This document shows, piece after piece, positions 26,223 to 34,173 of a stretch of DNA of 64,000 bases; position 1 is the stretch's first letter, and every line of letters begins with the position of its first letter. Both the position numbers and the translations under genes were made by a program. The stretch lies in NCBI RefSeq assembly GCF_946479685.1, contig NZ_CAMLGS010000008.1, positions 9,411 through 73,410 on the forward strand. Reading direction: 5' to 3'. Below the pieces are notes generated by a model, which worked only from the letters and a program-made list of their open reading frames with translations, made no database searches and was not told the DNA's origin. Source of the DNA: an uncultured Methylotenera sp. GTDB lineage: Bacteria > Pseudomonadota > Gammaproteobacteria > Burkholderiales > Methylophilaceae.

Positions 26223-27293
26223 ATGCAAGAAGATGACGATATCCCCCTGTTAACCGAAGTGCATGCTTTGCCCACGCAAATGTTGGCAAACACATTTAAT
26301 GTAACGCCAGAGCTGATTGCCACTATCGCTGCGGAAATCAGGCCGCAGATTGCGGCTGATATTGAGCGCGCTGTCGCGCAAAAAATTAAAGATGAAGTGC
26401 GGCAAGAGCTGATCGATTACCTGTCCAATGCTGCAGCCGAAATCAAGGTGGGGCAAACTGATGCGTTGAGTAGCTTAACGCAGCAACATGCGCAGTTTAC
26501 CCAGCAAGTATTGGCGACACAGCAAGACGCCGAGCAGGCGCTGAAAAAGCAGATCGATACCGAGTTGATGAATGCGAAGCAGGCCATCATGGAGCAGACT
26601 TCGGTATTTGTAGATAGAACACGTGCTGACTTCGCTACCGAAATCCCGAAAATGGTACATGCCAATGTGGATATCATTAAAGCGGATTTGGCACAGAGTC
26701 TGACGCAAATGCAGTCGCAAGTGGTGGAGGATGTGCAAAGTAACCTAAGTGCTGCTTTGCCTAAGCTGGAACAGTCACTTACCGATGGGCTGCAGGCGTC
26801 ACTGCAGAATCTGGAAAAACTAACCGTAGAAAATGCCTCGCACGACTTGCAGGCTAAAATCTCCAGGCTGCATGAAGAGATACTCAACGAGCATCGTGCC
26901 AGCCTGGCGCTGGAGCTCGCCGGCATTTACAAAGACCTGACACAGCATACGCAATCGGAGCTAAATATTTATCTGGATGCGATACAGATGCAGTCTCAGC
27001 AATCGCTGCAGCAGAAGTTGGGCGCGACCTTCCCTGCGTTGTATGAAGAGTTGTCTCAACAGTTAAGCGCAACGCTTAAAGCCGACTTCACAGTGCTGGC
27101 AGAGGGCGCTAAAAACGACTTTATTCAAGGGCTGAATGCTGAATTGCCTAGCACAGAGCAGGCGTTAGCCAATAAAGTGCATGAGGTGTTGGCGGTAGAA
27201 ACGCCGCGCATAGAACGTGAGATGATTGCCAATGTGCGGGCTGAAGTTGCCAAGGTGGTCGAGGCGGTGCGCTTGGTCTTCCCCGTGGTCTAG
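26223..27293 (+). CDS. Uncharacterised coiled-coil protein
   Basis: A 356-residue protein that I do not recognise as a named family. It opens with MQEDDDIPLLTEVHALP, like short IPxLTE starts found in some betaproteobacterial proteins after holC. The rest is almost wholly predicted helix, rich in Ala, Gln, Glu, Leu and Lys, in heptad-like order (for example LTQQHAQFTQQVLATQQDAE). No signal peptide or membrane segment is evident. The sequence resembles apolipoprotein-like or scaffold coiled coils. Its place behind holC, where relatives often have valS, suggests co-transcription with pepA-holC. Codon use looks native. Confidence 0.75.
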   Translation: MQEDDDIPLLTEVHALPTQMLANTFNVTPELIATIAAEIRPQIAADIERAVAQKIKDEVRQELIDYLSNAAAEIKVGQTDALSSLTQQHAQFTQQVLATQQDAEQALKKQIDTELMNAKQAIMEQTSVFVDRTRADFATEIPKMVHANVDIIKADLAQSLTQMQSQVVEDVQSNLSAALPKLEQSLTDGLQASLQNLEKLTVENASHDLQAKISRLHEEILNEHRASLALELAGIYKDLTQHTQSELNIYLDAIQMQSQQSLQQKLGATFPALYEELSQQLSATLKADFTVLAEGAKNDFIQGLNAELPSTEQALANKVHEVLAVETPRIEREMIANVRAEVAKVVEAVRLVFPVV

Positions 27294-27352
27294 TTGATGA
27301 TGGCAGCAGCCATGCGCTTGGTGAAGTGCCTAGCTGCGTGGCTTGCCGTGCC

Positions 27353-27733
27353 TTAAGCGTCAATCAGTGCATCATAAGCGCTAGCCGATAGCAATTGCTC
27401 TGCATCCGCATCGTTATCCGCTTTAAATCTAAATATCCATGCTTTGTAGGGATGGTCGTTGATTTGCTCGGGTGAGTCGATTACCGCCTGATTGATTTCA
27501 AGTACTACACCGTTGATCAGCGCGTGCAGGTCTGAACCGGTTTTGACTGATTCGACCAAGCCGCATGGTTGTGCTGCACTTAAACGTGTGCCTACCGCCG
27601 GCGCCTCAACAAATACGATATCGCCTAGCAGGTTTTGCGCGTAATCGGTAATGCCAGCCTCCCAGGCACCATCAGCCGTAGCTTTTGTCCATAAATGTTG
27701 AGGGCTGAATAACAAAGATTGTGGCGTTTGCAT
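27353..27733 (-). CDS. gcvH: Glycine cleavage system H-like protein (orphan)
   Basis: A 126-residue lipoyl-carrier protein. The motif GLVESVKTGSDLHALINGVV places the lipoylated lysine at K64, and the flanking ITDYAQNLLGDIVFVE matches GcvH. In the glycine cleavage complex H carries the aminomethyl group between P, T and L proteins. No gcvT or gcvP lies nearby, so this is a stand-alone copy, either the sole H protein of a dispersed system or a paralogue acting in lipoate transfer. It faces the coiled-coil gene tail to tail. Confidence 0.88.
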   Translation of the reverse strand: MQTPQSLLFSPQHLWTKATADGAWEAGITDYAQNLLGDIVFVEAPAVGTRLSAAQPCGLVESVKTGSDLHALINGVVLEINQAVIDSPEQINDHPYKAWIFRFKADNDADAEQLLSASAYDALIDA

Positions 27734-27851
27734 GCTGGTTGCTCTGTGATTTTTTTGATTAAGATTGGCTTAAATTTTAACGTAAATTGCGCCAAAATTA
27801 ATTTATTTTTAAATGGAGTGCGGGTTAACCCTAAAATCCTTAAAAATTATG

Positions 27852-27880
27852 GTGACAAAGCTAAAGTTTTTATATAGTAT
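27852..27880 (+). promoter_or_regulatory. Candidate promoter of pbpG
   Basis: GTGACA (27852-27857), a 17-bp spacer and TAGTAT (27875-27880) lie about 30 bp before the pbpG start. The fit to sigma-70 is moderate. Confidence 0.45.
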
Positions 27881-27911
27881 TGTGCTGTAACTCCATGAGA
27901 TATAAGTCATT

Positions 27912-28916
27912 ATGAAAAGCACATTGCGCAAATTTACTTTCTTTTACATTAGCATGGCGCTGTGCTTGGTTCCTGTGGCTGCAAATGCGGCTACTGATAA
28001 AAAACATAGACACGTTTCAACCCAGTCTAAAGCTTCCAGTAAATACAAAGCTGTAAAATATAAAACGAGTGAGCTGCGTGTTAAAACGCGTTTGCCTGCA
28101 CGTAAAGCGGTTGCGGCTGTTGATAGCTACGATGGCACTACCCCTCTAAAATTAGCTTCAGCCAAGGCGATGGTGGTTAACCAGCAAACGGGTGAAGTGC
28201 TGTTCGCCAAAAATACCAATTTACCAACACCAATTGCGTCTGTGACCAAATTGATGACAGCGATGGTAATGTTGGATGCACATTTGCCGATGGATGAGCT
28301 GCTCAATATTTCGGATGAAGACGTTGATTATCTGAAACATACCACCTCCCGATTGAGTGTAGGCACTACGCTGACACGTGGCGAGATGTTGCAGTTAGCG
28401 TTAATGGCTTCAGAAAACAGAGCCGCTTCAGCATTGGGCCGTAATTATCCAGGCGGTAGCTACGCGTTTGTTAAGGCGATGAACCAAAAAGCAAAGTTGC
28501 TAGGCATGAACGCAAGTCACTTTGTGGACTCAACCGGTTTGGATAGCAATAACGTATCGACGGCACAAGACTTAGCCAAGATGGTCGATGCTGCTTATCA
28601 CTACCCAGAGATTCGTCAGGTGACGACGCTGGCTTCGCAGGAAATTACCTTGTATGGCCGTCGTAGCCCGCTCAGTTTTGTGAACACAAATGCGCTGGTA
28701 CGTGGCGGTAAATGGGATATTGGTTTATCAAAAACTGGATTTATCAACGAGGCTGGTCGCTGCTTGGTAATGCAGGCGCAGATTTCTGGTCAGCCTGTGA
28801 TTATTGTGTTGCTGGACTCAGCGGGCAAATTAACCCGTATAGGTGATGCCAATCGTATCCGCAAATGGGTAGAAACCAATGAGGCTGGCTCTTTAGGGAC
28901 TTTTGTCAGCGGTTAG
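27912..28916 (+). CDS. pbpG: D-alanyl-D-alanine endopeptidase (PBP7-like)
   Basis: A periplasmic serine peptidase of the S11 family that cleaves D-Ala-mDAP cross-links in peptidoglycan. The 334-residue protein has a signal peptide ending near residue 27 (VPVAANA) and a basic Lys-rich linker to about residue 65. Its catalytic domain has all three motifs: S110-V-T-K113, S167-E-N169 and K274-T-G276. Length and motif spacing fit PBP7/PbpG; lack of a C-terminal amphipathic domain argues against DacA-type carboxypeptidases. A tandem repeat and a strong terminator follow. Confidence 0.92.
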   Translation: MKSTLRKFTFFYISMALCLVPVAANAATDKKHRHVSTQSKASSKYKAVKYKTSELRVKTRLPARKAVAAVDSYDGTTPLKLASAKAMVVNQQTGEVLFAKNTNLPTPIASVTKLMTAMVMLDAHLPMDELLNISDEDVDYLKHTTSRLSVGTTLTRGEMLQLALMASENRAASALGRNYPGGSYAFVKAMNQKAKLLGMNASHFVDSTGLDSNNVSTAQDLAKMVDAAYHYPEIRQVTTLASQEITLYGRRSPLSFVNTNALVRGGKWDIGLSKTGFINEAGRCLVMQAQISGQPVIIVLLDSAGKLTRIGDANRIRKWVETNEAGSLGTFVSG

Positions 28917-28962
28917 TTTTGAGCTGACGTTGCAATGATGAGTTGCGAAGTCCATGCACGAA

Positions 28963-29019
28963 TTGAATCAAACAGCTTGAATCAAAAAAAGTTGAATCAA
29001 ATAGGTTGGATTAAATAAA
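28963..29019 (+). repeat. 4-copy tandem repeat (14-15 bp) downstream of pbpG
   Basis: Units start at 28963, 28977, 28992 and 29006: TTGAATCAAACAGC, TTGAATCAAAAAAAG, TTGAATCAAATAGG and TTGGATTAAATAAA. They fill the stretch just before the pbpG terminator. Confidence 0.85.
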
Positions 29020-29022
29020 AGG

Positions 29023-29047
29023 CGCCAGCATTTGCTGGCGTTTTTTT
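29023..29047 (+). terminator. Intrinsic terminator after pbpG
   Basis: CGCCAGCA (29023-29030) and TGCTGGCG (29033-29040) form a perfect hairpin, followed by seven T. Confidence 0.93.
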
Positions 29048-29073
29048 ATGGGCGCTGCTTGCGGCCTTAATGA

Positions 29074-29346
29074 TTATTCTTTTGGTGGAACGTAACCACT
29101 AGCAGTGTCAGCACCTTCACCAAAGAAATATTTTTCAGTTTGTTCGGCTAAATATTTGCGCGCTGAAGGGTCAGCCAAGCTAAGGCGGTTCTCATTCACC
29201 AGCATGGTTTGCTGTTTTAACCATACGGCCCAAGCCTCTTTTGATACGTTCATGTAAATGCGTTTGCCCAACTCACCTGGGTATGGCGGAAAGTCCATGC
29301 CATCGGCTTCTTTGCCCAATTTAATACAATTAACAGTACGTGCCAT
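29074..29346 (-). CDS. yggX: YggX-type Fe(2+)-trafficking / oxidative damage protection protein
   Basis: A 90-residue cytosolic protein of the YggX family, which protects iron-sulfur enzymes and limits Fenton chemistry. The opening [19 protein letters not shown] holds the conserved Cys at residue 7, and [20 protein letters not shown] is the family core. The C-terminal Tyr/Pro-rich end (SGYVPPKE) is also typical. It lies between convergent pbpG and divergent dgkA, with sodB and ahpF elsewhere in the window sharing the stress theme. Confidence 0.95.
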   Translation of the reverse strand: MARTVNCIKLGKEADGMDFPPYPGELGKRIYMNVSKEAWAVWLKQQTMLVNENRLSLADPSARKYLAEQTEKYFFGEGADTASGYVPPKE

Positions 29347-29465
29347 GATAGTCCTTTTATATAATCTAATCGTTATTGCTTAAACCGTTATGATAGCGCA
29401 TGTTAAAATTCATGCATTAAACTATTCACAATTTAACGTTACGTAATCAACTTTTTAGAAAGTCT

Positions 29466-29864
29466 ATGATGTCAACACCACCAAATAAGCCTGTAAAAAC
29501 CAGCCCGTTTAAAGGTAAAACTGGTATCCGCCGCCTGATTAACGCCTTTGGTTACTCGCTGGAAGGGTTTAAAGCGGCATTTGTGCATGAAGATGCCTTC
29601 CGCCAAGAGGTGTTTCTGGCCATCGTATTAATCCCATTGGCGATTTACCTGGGAGATAGCGCCGTAGAGCAGGCGTTGTTGATTGCTAGCGTGCTGCTAG
29701 TGCTAATTGTTGAGTTGCTCAACTCCGCAATTGAGGCTGCAGTGGATCACACATCTACCGAGCATCATGCGCTGGCCAAGCAAGCTAAGGACATTGGCAG
29801 TGCCGCGGTGTTTATTGCATTGCTGATAGTAGCCGTGGTATGGGGTTTAATCCTGCTCGCATAA
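29466..29864 (+). CDS. dgkA: Diacylglycerol kinase DgkA
   Basis: DgkA is a small trimeric inner-membrane kinase that phosphorylates diacylglycerol, recycling the by-product of membrane-derived oligosaccharide or LPS phosphoethanolamine transfer. The 132-residue protein shows an N-terminal amphipathic part (GIRRLINAFGYSLEGFKAAF), acidic EDAFRQEVF, and the signature VELLNSAIEAAVD followed by a final helix. Two ATGs (29466, 29469) are adjacent and either may be used. It is convergent with the TonB receptor. Confidence 0.94.
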   Translation: MMSTPPNKPVKTSPFKGKTGIRRLINAFGYSLEGFKAAFVHEDAFRQEVFLAIVLIPLAIYLGDSAVEQALLIASVLLVLIVELLNSAIEAAVDHTSTEHHALAKQAKDIGSAAVFIALLIVAVVWGLILLA

Positions 29865-29873
29865 TGCACTAAC

Positions 29874-29909
29874 CAGCGCAACACTGGCGATCTAGCTTAT
29901 GTTGCGCTG
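29874..29909. other. Perfect 9-bp inverted repeat at the dgkA/TonB-receptor junction
   Basis: CAGCGCAAC (29874-29882) and GTTGCGCTG (29901-29909) with an 18-nt spacer lie between the two convergent stops. No U-tract is present. Probable bidirectional transcript-end hairpin. Confidence 0.5.
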
Positions 29910-29922
29910 TCGGGTGTGGTTT

Positions 29923-31947
29923 CTAAAAGTCACCACGCAATCCAAATAAGATTGCGCGCTGACCTTGCATCGAGATATCCTTCAAGAACGAGGCGTGGTC
30001 GCGTATCTCTTGGTTGAGCAGGTTGTTGGCTTTGGCGAATAGCTCTACATTCAACTTGGTTGGCAGCTTATAAGTAACCAGTGCGCTGACATTGGTGTAG
30101 CCGTCCGTTTTTAACTCATTCACTGCGGTGTGGTTTTGTGCGAATGCTTTGAGCACATCTAATCTTGCCCCTAGCCGGTTATGCTGGTACTGCAGCCCGG
30201 CACCTAAGCGTAGTGGCGCAATTCTCGGTAGATACTTGTCATTGCGCAGGTCTTTGGCATGCACGTAGTCACCAAGCAAGTTTAAGTTTAAATTGTTGGC
30301 AAGGCTGAATTTAGCCTCACTTTCAAATCCCTTAAATACTGCGGGTACTGTCATGAATTTTGCTTCTGGTAGGAACTGGCCGTCAACGGCTATCTCGTTA
30401 CCGGTGCCAAATAATCCAATAAAATTACTAAAGCGTGTGTAGTAAGTGCCTATGCTGAAGGAGTTTTTTGCATCTTTCCAGCGTAGTTGCGCATCAACGC
30501 CATTTGAGCGTTCTTTTTTAAAGTCGGTATTGCCCACTTCAAATTGGCCGGTGGCCATATGGGCGCCATTGGCGTATAGCTCAAAGTAACTGGGCGCACG
30601 CTCGTTATGCGACAGGTTGCCGGTTACGGACCAGTTGCTATTAATGCTATACAAACCACCAAGCCCAGCGCTGTTCGGATTGAAGCTTTTGCTCTGGCCT
30701 GCGCCAAAGTTTGCATTGTCTTTAGAATCTACCGAGGTGTGGCCTAAGCGTCCACCAAATGTGATTTTGTGTTTATCTATAGCGAGCTCTTCATAGAGAT
30801 ATGCTGCTTGGTTCTGTGTGTTGACGCTAGGCACAAAGGCTTCTTCACCTAATGCCTCGAAATTGGTGTTGTTAAATTGGTAGCCAATCACCCCACTGAA
30901 TGCGCCTAGTGGGCGGTGGCCTAATTCAATGCTGCTTTCTACGCCGCGGTTTTTAAAAGTGGTGCCGACACTGCCATTTTCTAATTCACGATGTTGGTAG
31001 TCCGTATATGCTGCACGCAGTTTGACGCGGTTAAAAATGCCGCCTAGTTCTGTGAATTCACTGGCGACATCCCAGCGGTTACTTTTCATGTCGATGCGTA
31101 CGTCTTCTTCTGCGACTACGCCGTAGTTGTTGTTCATGGTAGAGAACGAGGTGCCGATGTAGCCATTGTCAAAAGTTAAGGCAGCACCTAATGCGCCGCC
31201 ATTACCATCTGCACTGCTATTCACTAATTTGCCACGATTCTCGCGCGGGGTGCCGTCTTGCTCGCTTTTACGGCGCGATACTGCATAGCCTGGAATATCC
31301 AAGTCGTCTGTTCTGCGTGTGTAAGCATCAGCATGGATGGCAAACTGTCCGTTGCCGACATCAATTACTGCGGCGCCGTTTCTGGTGTTGCTAGGCCCGC
31401 CAAAGCGAGTTTCGGCACGGCCGGTAGCGCCATCCAGCGGCTCTTTAGGGATGCGATGGTCAATCGCATTTACCACACCGCCCACGGCGCTGCCACCGTA
31501 CAGCAGCGCGGCAGGCCCACGCACCACATCAATTTGCTCAATGATAAGTGGGTCTACGCCTACCGCATGGTCAAAGCTTAAGCTGGAAGCATCTAAAATA
31601 CTGGTGCCATTTTGCATGATACGGACGCGCTCACCATCTAAACCACGAATGACTGGGCGTGAGGCATTGGGGCCAAATTGGGTGGCGCTTACGCCTGGAA
31701 TGCCATTAAGGGTCTCGCCCAAAGTGCTTTCACGTTTGAGTGATAGCTCTCGTCCGTTGATAACGGCAACTGGTGCTACCAGTTCGTCAGAAGCGACGCC
31801 TAAAGGATTGCTGGTGACAGAGACGGTGGGTAAGTCAATAGCAACATCAGCAGCGAGAGATGGTGTAGCAAATGCTGTAGCTACAGCAATCAGCAAGGGT
31901 CTAAATGCAAACGTGTTAAGCGCCTGCAGGTTTGGAGCGTAATACAT
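29923..31947 (-). CDS. TonB-dependent outer-membrane receptor (ZnuD-like)
   Basis: A 674-residue outer-membrane receptor that uses TonB energy to import a bound ligand. I start at 31947, where GAGG lies 8 nt upstream and a signal peptide follows (FRPLLIAVATAFATPSLAA); an upstream extension to 32043 has no ribosome site and runs through a repeat. The plug domain shows IDLPTVSVTSNPLG, RPVIRGLDGERVRIMQNG, SFDHAVGVDPLIIEQIDVVR and LLYGGSAVGGVVN. These resemble the ZnuD group of zinc receptors. The barrel ends in the C-terminal aromatic LFGLRGDF. Zinc as ligand is an inference; heme or another metal remains possible. Confidence 0.88.
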   Translation of the reverse strand: MYYAPNLQALNTFAFRPLLIAVATAFATPSLAADVAIDLPTVSVTSNPLGVASDELVAPVAVINGRELSLKRESTLGETLNGIPGVSATQFGPNASRPVIRGLDGERVRIMQNGTSILDASSLSFDHAVGVDPLIIEQIDVVRGPAALLYGGSAVGGVVNAIDHRIPKEPLDGATGRAETRFGGPSNTRNGAAVIDVGNGQFAIHADAYTRRTDDLDIPGYAVSRRKSEQDGTPRENRGKLVNSSADGNGGALGAALTFDNGYIGTSFSTMNNNYGVVAEEDVRIDMKSNRWDVASEFTELGGIFNRVKLRAAYTDYQHRELENGSVGTTFKNRGVESSIELGHRPLGAFSGVIGYQFNNTNFEALGEEAFVPSVNTQNQAAYLYEELAIDKHKITFGGRLGHTSVDSKDNANFGAGQSKSFNPNSAGLGGLYSINSNWSVTGNLSHNERAPSYFELYANGAHMATGQFEVGNTDFKKERSNGVDAQLRWKDAKNSFSIGTYYTRFSNFIGLFGTGNEIAVDGQFLPEAKFMTVPAVFKGFESEAKFSLANNLNLNLLGDYVHAKDLRNDKYLPRIAPLRLGAGLQYQHNRLGARLDVLKAFAQNHTAVNELKTDGYTNVSALVTYKLPTKLNVELFAKANNLLNQEIRDHASFLKDISMQGQRAILFGLRGDF

Positions 31948-31986
31948 ATCAATAACCTCAAAATAATAGCGAGTATTCGGCAAGCC

Positions 31987-32034
31987 GAGTGAGCAGCAAA
32001 CCGGGTAGTCAGTAAACAGGGTAATCAGCAAACG
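31987..32034 (-). repeat. 3 x 16-bp tandem repeat in the TonB-receptor leader
   Basis: On the plus strand the units are GAGTGAGCAGCAAACC (31987-32002), GGGTAGTCAGTAAACA (32003-32018) and GGGTAATCAGCAAACG (32019-32034). They lie 40 bp upstream of the receptor start, between it and the preceding small gene, so they fall in the receptor leader or the intercistronic RNA. Confidence 0.8.
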
Positions 32035-32060
32035 TAGTAGCATTTGCTGCTGTTTTTAAA

Positions 32061-32390
32061 TTAAATACTGGCTATTTGAGGTGGTGCCCGTGCGGAATAC
32101 GGGCTGTTGGCATGATGTTGAACGGAGATGTGCGCACTGCTTGTGGCAATCAATTCAGGTTGGCTGATTGGGATGATAGTGAGGGTTGTTAATACCCCAC
32201 TAGCGATCTTTGCATAGCTAAGACATTGTGCGCATTGTTCAGCAACCGTGTTCTTCTGTTGCGATTTTTCAACGGGTTGAGAGTGCTGCGTGCCATTGGT
32301 GATATGGCTGATTTCATGCGTAGCAACACCTATCTGCGTCAATGCAAATAGCAGGACAAGGCTAAGGTGGACGATGAGTCTTTGCAACAT
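32061..32390 (-). CDS. Small secreted His/Cys-containing protein
   Basis: A 109-residue protein with a signal peptide (LIVHLSLVLLFALTQIGVA). The mature part has metal-friendly groups: HEISH, a CAQC pair and later SAHISVQHH. It lies just upstream of the ZnuD-like receptor on the same strand, about 113 bp before the receptor start, with only a tandem repeat between. I do not recognise a named family; DUF2946-like small proteins next to metal receptors are similar in layout. A periplasmic metal-binding helper is possible, but not shown. Confidence 0.65.
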   Translation of the reverse strand: MLQRLIVHLSLVLLFALTQIGVATHEISHITNGTQHSQPVEKSQQKNTVAEQCAQCLSYAKIASGVLTTLTIIPISQPELIATSSAHISVQHHANSPYSARAPPQIASI

Positions 32391-32507
32391 AGTTGCGTAT
32401 TCTAGCAGAGTTTTAAGATTTGATTAGCCAAAAATAAATGACAGGCAACACGCAAGAGTTTTGTGTTGCGAAAATGGTGTGTGCAATTACGTACTTAATT
32501 GGCAAAT

Positions 32508-32539
32508 AAAAAGCCTTAAAGTTTCCTTTAAGGCTTTTT
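32508..32539. terminator. Long intrinsic terminator downstream of sodB
   Basis: A 14-bp perfect stem, AAAAAGCCTTAAAG (32508-32521) with CTTTAAGGCTTTTT (32526-32539), and a 4-nt loop. A and T runs at the two ends allow action on either strand; sodB ends on the right. Confidence 0.92.
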
Positions 32540-32600
32540 ATCACTTCATCTTGCTAGCGCTTAGGTTAGCCTAAATGCTGGGCATAGTGCTAATCGGCAA

Positions 32601-33182
32601 TTAAGCAAAGTTTGCTGATGCGAAATCCCAGTTAGCTAAAGAAGCTAAGAATACTTCTACAAATTTAGCGCGCGCATTGCGGTAGTCGATGTAGTAAGCG
32701 TGTTCCCATACGTCGATAGTTAGCAGTGCTTTGTCGCCTGTAGTCAATGGTGTGCCAGCAGCGCCCATGTTCACGATATCTACTGAACCGTCAGCTTTTT
32801 TCACTAACCATGTCCAACCTGAACCGAAGTTACCAACTGCTGAAGCTTGGAAAGCTTTTTTGAACTCGTCAAATGAACCCCATTTTGCATTGATAGCATC
32901 AGCCAATGCGCCAGCAGGAGCGCCGCCGCCATTTGGTTTCATGCCATTCCAGAAGAATGTGTGGTTCCAGATTTGCGCTGAGTTGTTGTAAATGCCGCCT
33001 GAAGATTTTTTGATGATTTCTTCTAAGCTCAAGTTTTCAAACTCTGTACCTTTGATTAGGTTGTTCAAGTTTGTCACGTAAGTTTGGTGATGTTTACCGT
33101 AGTGATATTCGATAGTTTCCACTGAGATATGTGGTACTAGCGCATCTTTAGCGTATGGTAAAGCTGGTAATTGATGTTCCAT
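32601..33182 (-). CDS. sodB: Superoxide dismutase, Fe type (SodB)
   Basis: SodB dismutates superoxide to oxygen and peroxide in the cytosol. At 193 residues it is the usual size. Metal ligands are seen at H26/H27-like [15 protein letters not shown], at NHTFFWNG, and in the signature [13 protein letters not shown] (Asp and His). [10 protein letters not shown] and the run FGSGWTWLV point to the Fe rather than Mn type. A strong terminator follows. The gene stands alone; ahpF and yggX are elsewhere in the window. Confidence 0.96.
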   Translation of the reverse strand: MEHQLPALPYAKDALVPHISVETIEYHYGKHHQTYVTNLNNLIKGTEFENLSLEEIIKKSSGGIYNNSAQIWNHTFFWNGMKPNGGGAPAGALADAINAKWGSFDEFKKAFQASAVGNFGSGWTWLVKKADGSVDIVNMGAAGTPLTTGDKALLTIDVWEHAYYIDYRNARAKFVEVFLASLANWDFASANFA

Positions 33183-33267
33183 GATCGTCCCTTGTTCTTA
33201 AGTTATAGTCTAAACCGCTATTTTGCCATAATAACAGTGTAAATTAGTAGGGTATTGTCGAATTTGA

Positions 33268-34149
33268 CTATTTTTTCTTGGCTCTAGGATGGGCGTTGTC
33301 GTAGACTTTGGCTAGGTGCTGGAAGTCCAAATGCGTATACACTTGTGTCGTGCTGATATTGGCATGACCTAACATTTCCTGTACTGCGCGCAGATCCTGG
33401 CTGGACTGTAGCACATGGCTGGCGAAGCTGTGGCGGAGCATATGTGGATGCAGGTTGGAGCCTACGCCTTGTTTAATTGCCCATGTTTTTACGCGGTATT
33501 GTACTGCGCGCGGGGTGATTCTTTTCCCTTGCTGGGTAATAAACACCGCTTGCTGGTTGGTTTCATCCGTCGTGATAAGAGCGCGTGCTTGCAGCCATTT
33601 TTGCATGGCATTTGCCGCATGGCTACCTAATGGTACTATGCGCGTTTTGTTGCCTTTACCAGTTACTTCTATGGTGCCATCAGTAAAGTCCAGGCGATCA
33701 ATATCTAGATTCACCAGCTCAGCAAGGCGTAGCCCAGATGAGTAAAATAGCTCCAGAATAGCGCGGTCTCTTAGGTCTAGAACGCCATCGCCTTGAATAT
33801 TGACGAAGTTGACGGCCTGATCTACGGAGAGTGCTTGCGGCAGTGTTTTTGCTGCTTTGGGTGCACGTAAGCCATGTACCGGGTTTTGCGTAAAGGCGTG
33901 GTGGTGAATTAAGTAATCATAAAACCCTCGCCAGGCCGAAAGAGCTCTGGCAATGCTTTTGCTGCTTAACTCACGCGCATGCAGTTTGCCGATAAAGCGC
34001 CTGATCTGTGCATGGTTAATCGTTTGCAGGTCGGCACCTTCCGCGAGCGACTCTAGCAATAGAATATCTCGCGTATAGTTTTTGCAAGTGAGCTGACTTA
34101 GGCCGCGTTCAAACGTGAGGTGCTGAATGTATGCGTCTAAGTAAAGCAC
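33268..34149 (-). CDS. xerC: Site-specific tyrosine recombinase XerC
   Basis: XerC with XerD resolves chromosome dimers at dif. The 293-residue protein has an N-terminal core-binding domain (FERGLSQLTCKNYTRDI) and the catalytic domain. Catalytic residues appear in SSGLRLAELVNL (Arg), VTGKGNKTRIVPLG (Lys), HMLRHSFASHVL (His, Arg), LGHANISTTQVYTHL (His, and Tyr as nucleophile). The order dapF-DUF484-xerC, as in E. coli, with 24 bp to DUF484, supports XerC over XerD or an integrase. Confidence 0.95.
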   Translation of the reverse strand: MLYLDAYIQHLTFERGLSQLTCKNYTRDILLLESLAEGADLQTINHAQIRRFIGKLHARELSSKSIARALSAWRGFYDYLIHHHAFTQNPVHGLRAPKAAKTLPQALSVDQAVNFVNIQGDGVLDLRDRAILELFYSSGLRLAELVNLDIDRLDFTDGTIEVTGKGNKTRIVPLGSHAANAMQKWLQARALITTDETNQQAVFITQQGKRITPRAVQYRVKTWAIKQGVGSNLHPHMLRHSFASHVLQSSQDLRAVQEMLGHANISTTQVYTHLDFQHLAKVYDNAHPRAKKK

Positions 34150-34173
34150 AATTGTAAGTGGAGCACAGGGTAT

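Noticed and set aside
3171..32034. CRISPR array as an explanation of the repeats
   Set aside because: The repeats are contiguous with no spacers, units are 14-17 bp, and no cas gene is present.
31948..32060. Zur or Fur box in front of the TonB receptor
   Set aside because: No convincing palindromic Zur or Fur site could be read; the region is filled by the 16-bp repeat instead.
33268..34149. Mobile-element integrase
   Set aside because: The gene order dapF-DUF484-xerC and full-length XerC features identify the chromosomal recombinase; no attachment-site repeats or cargo genes were seen.
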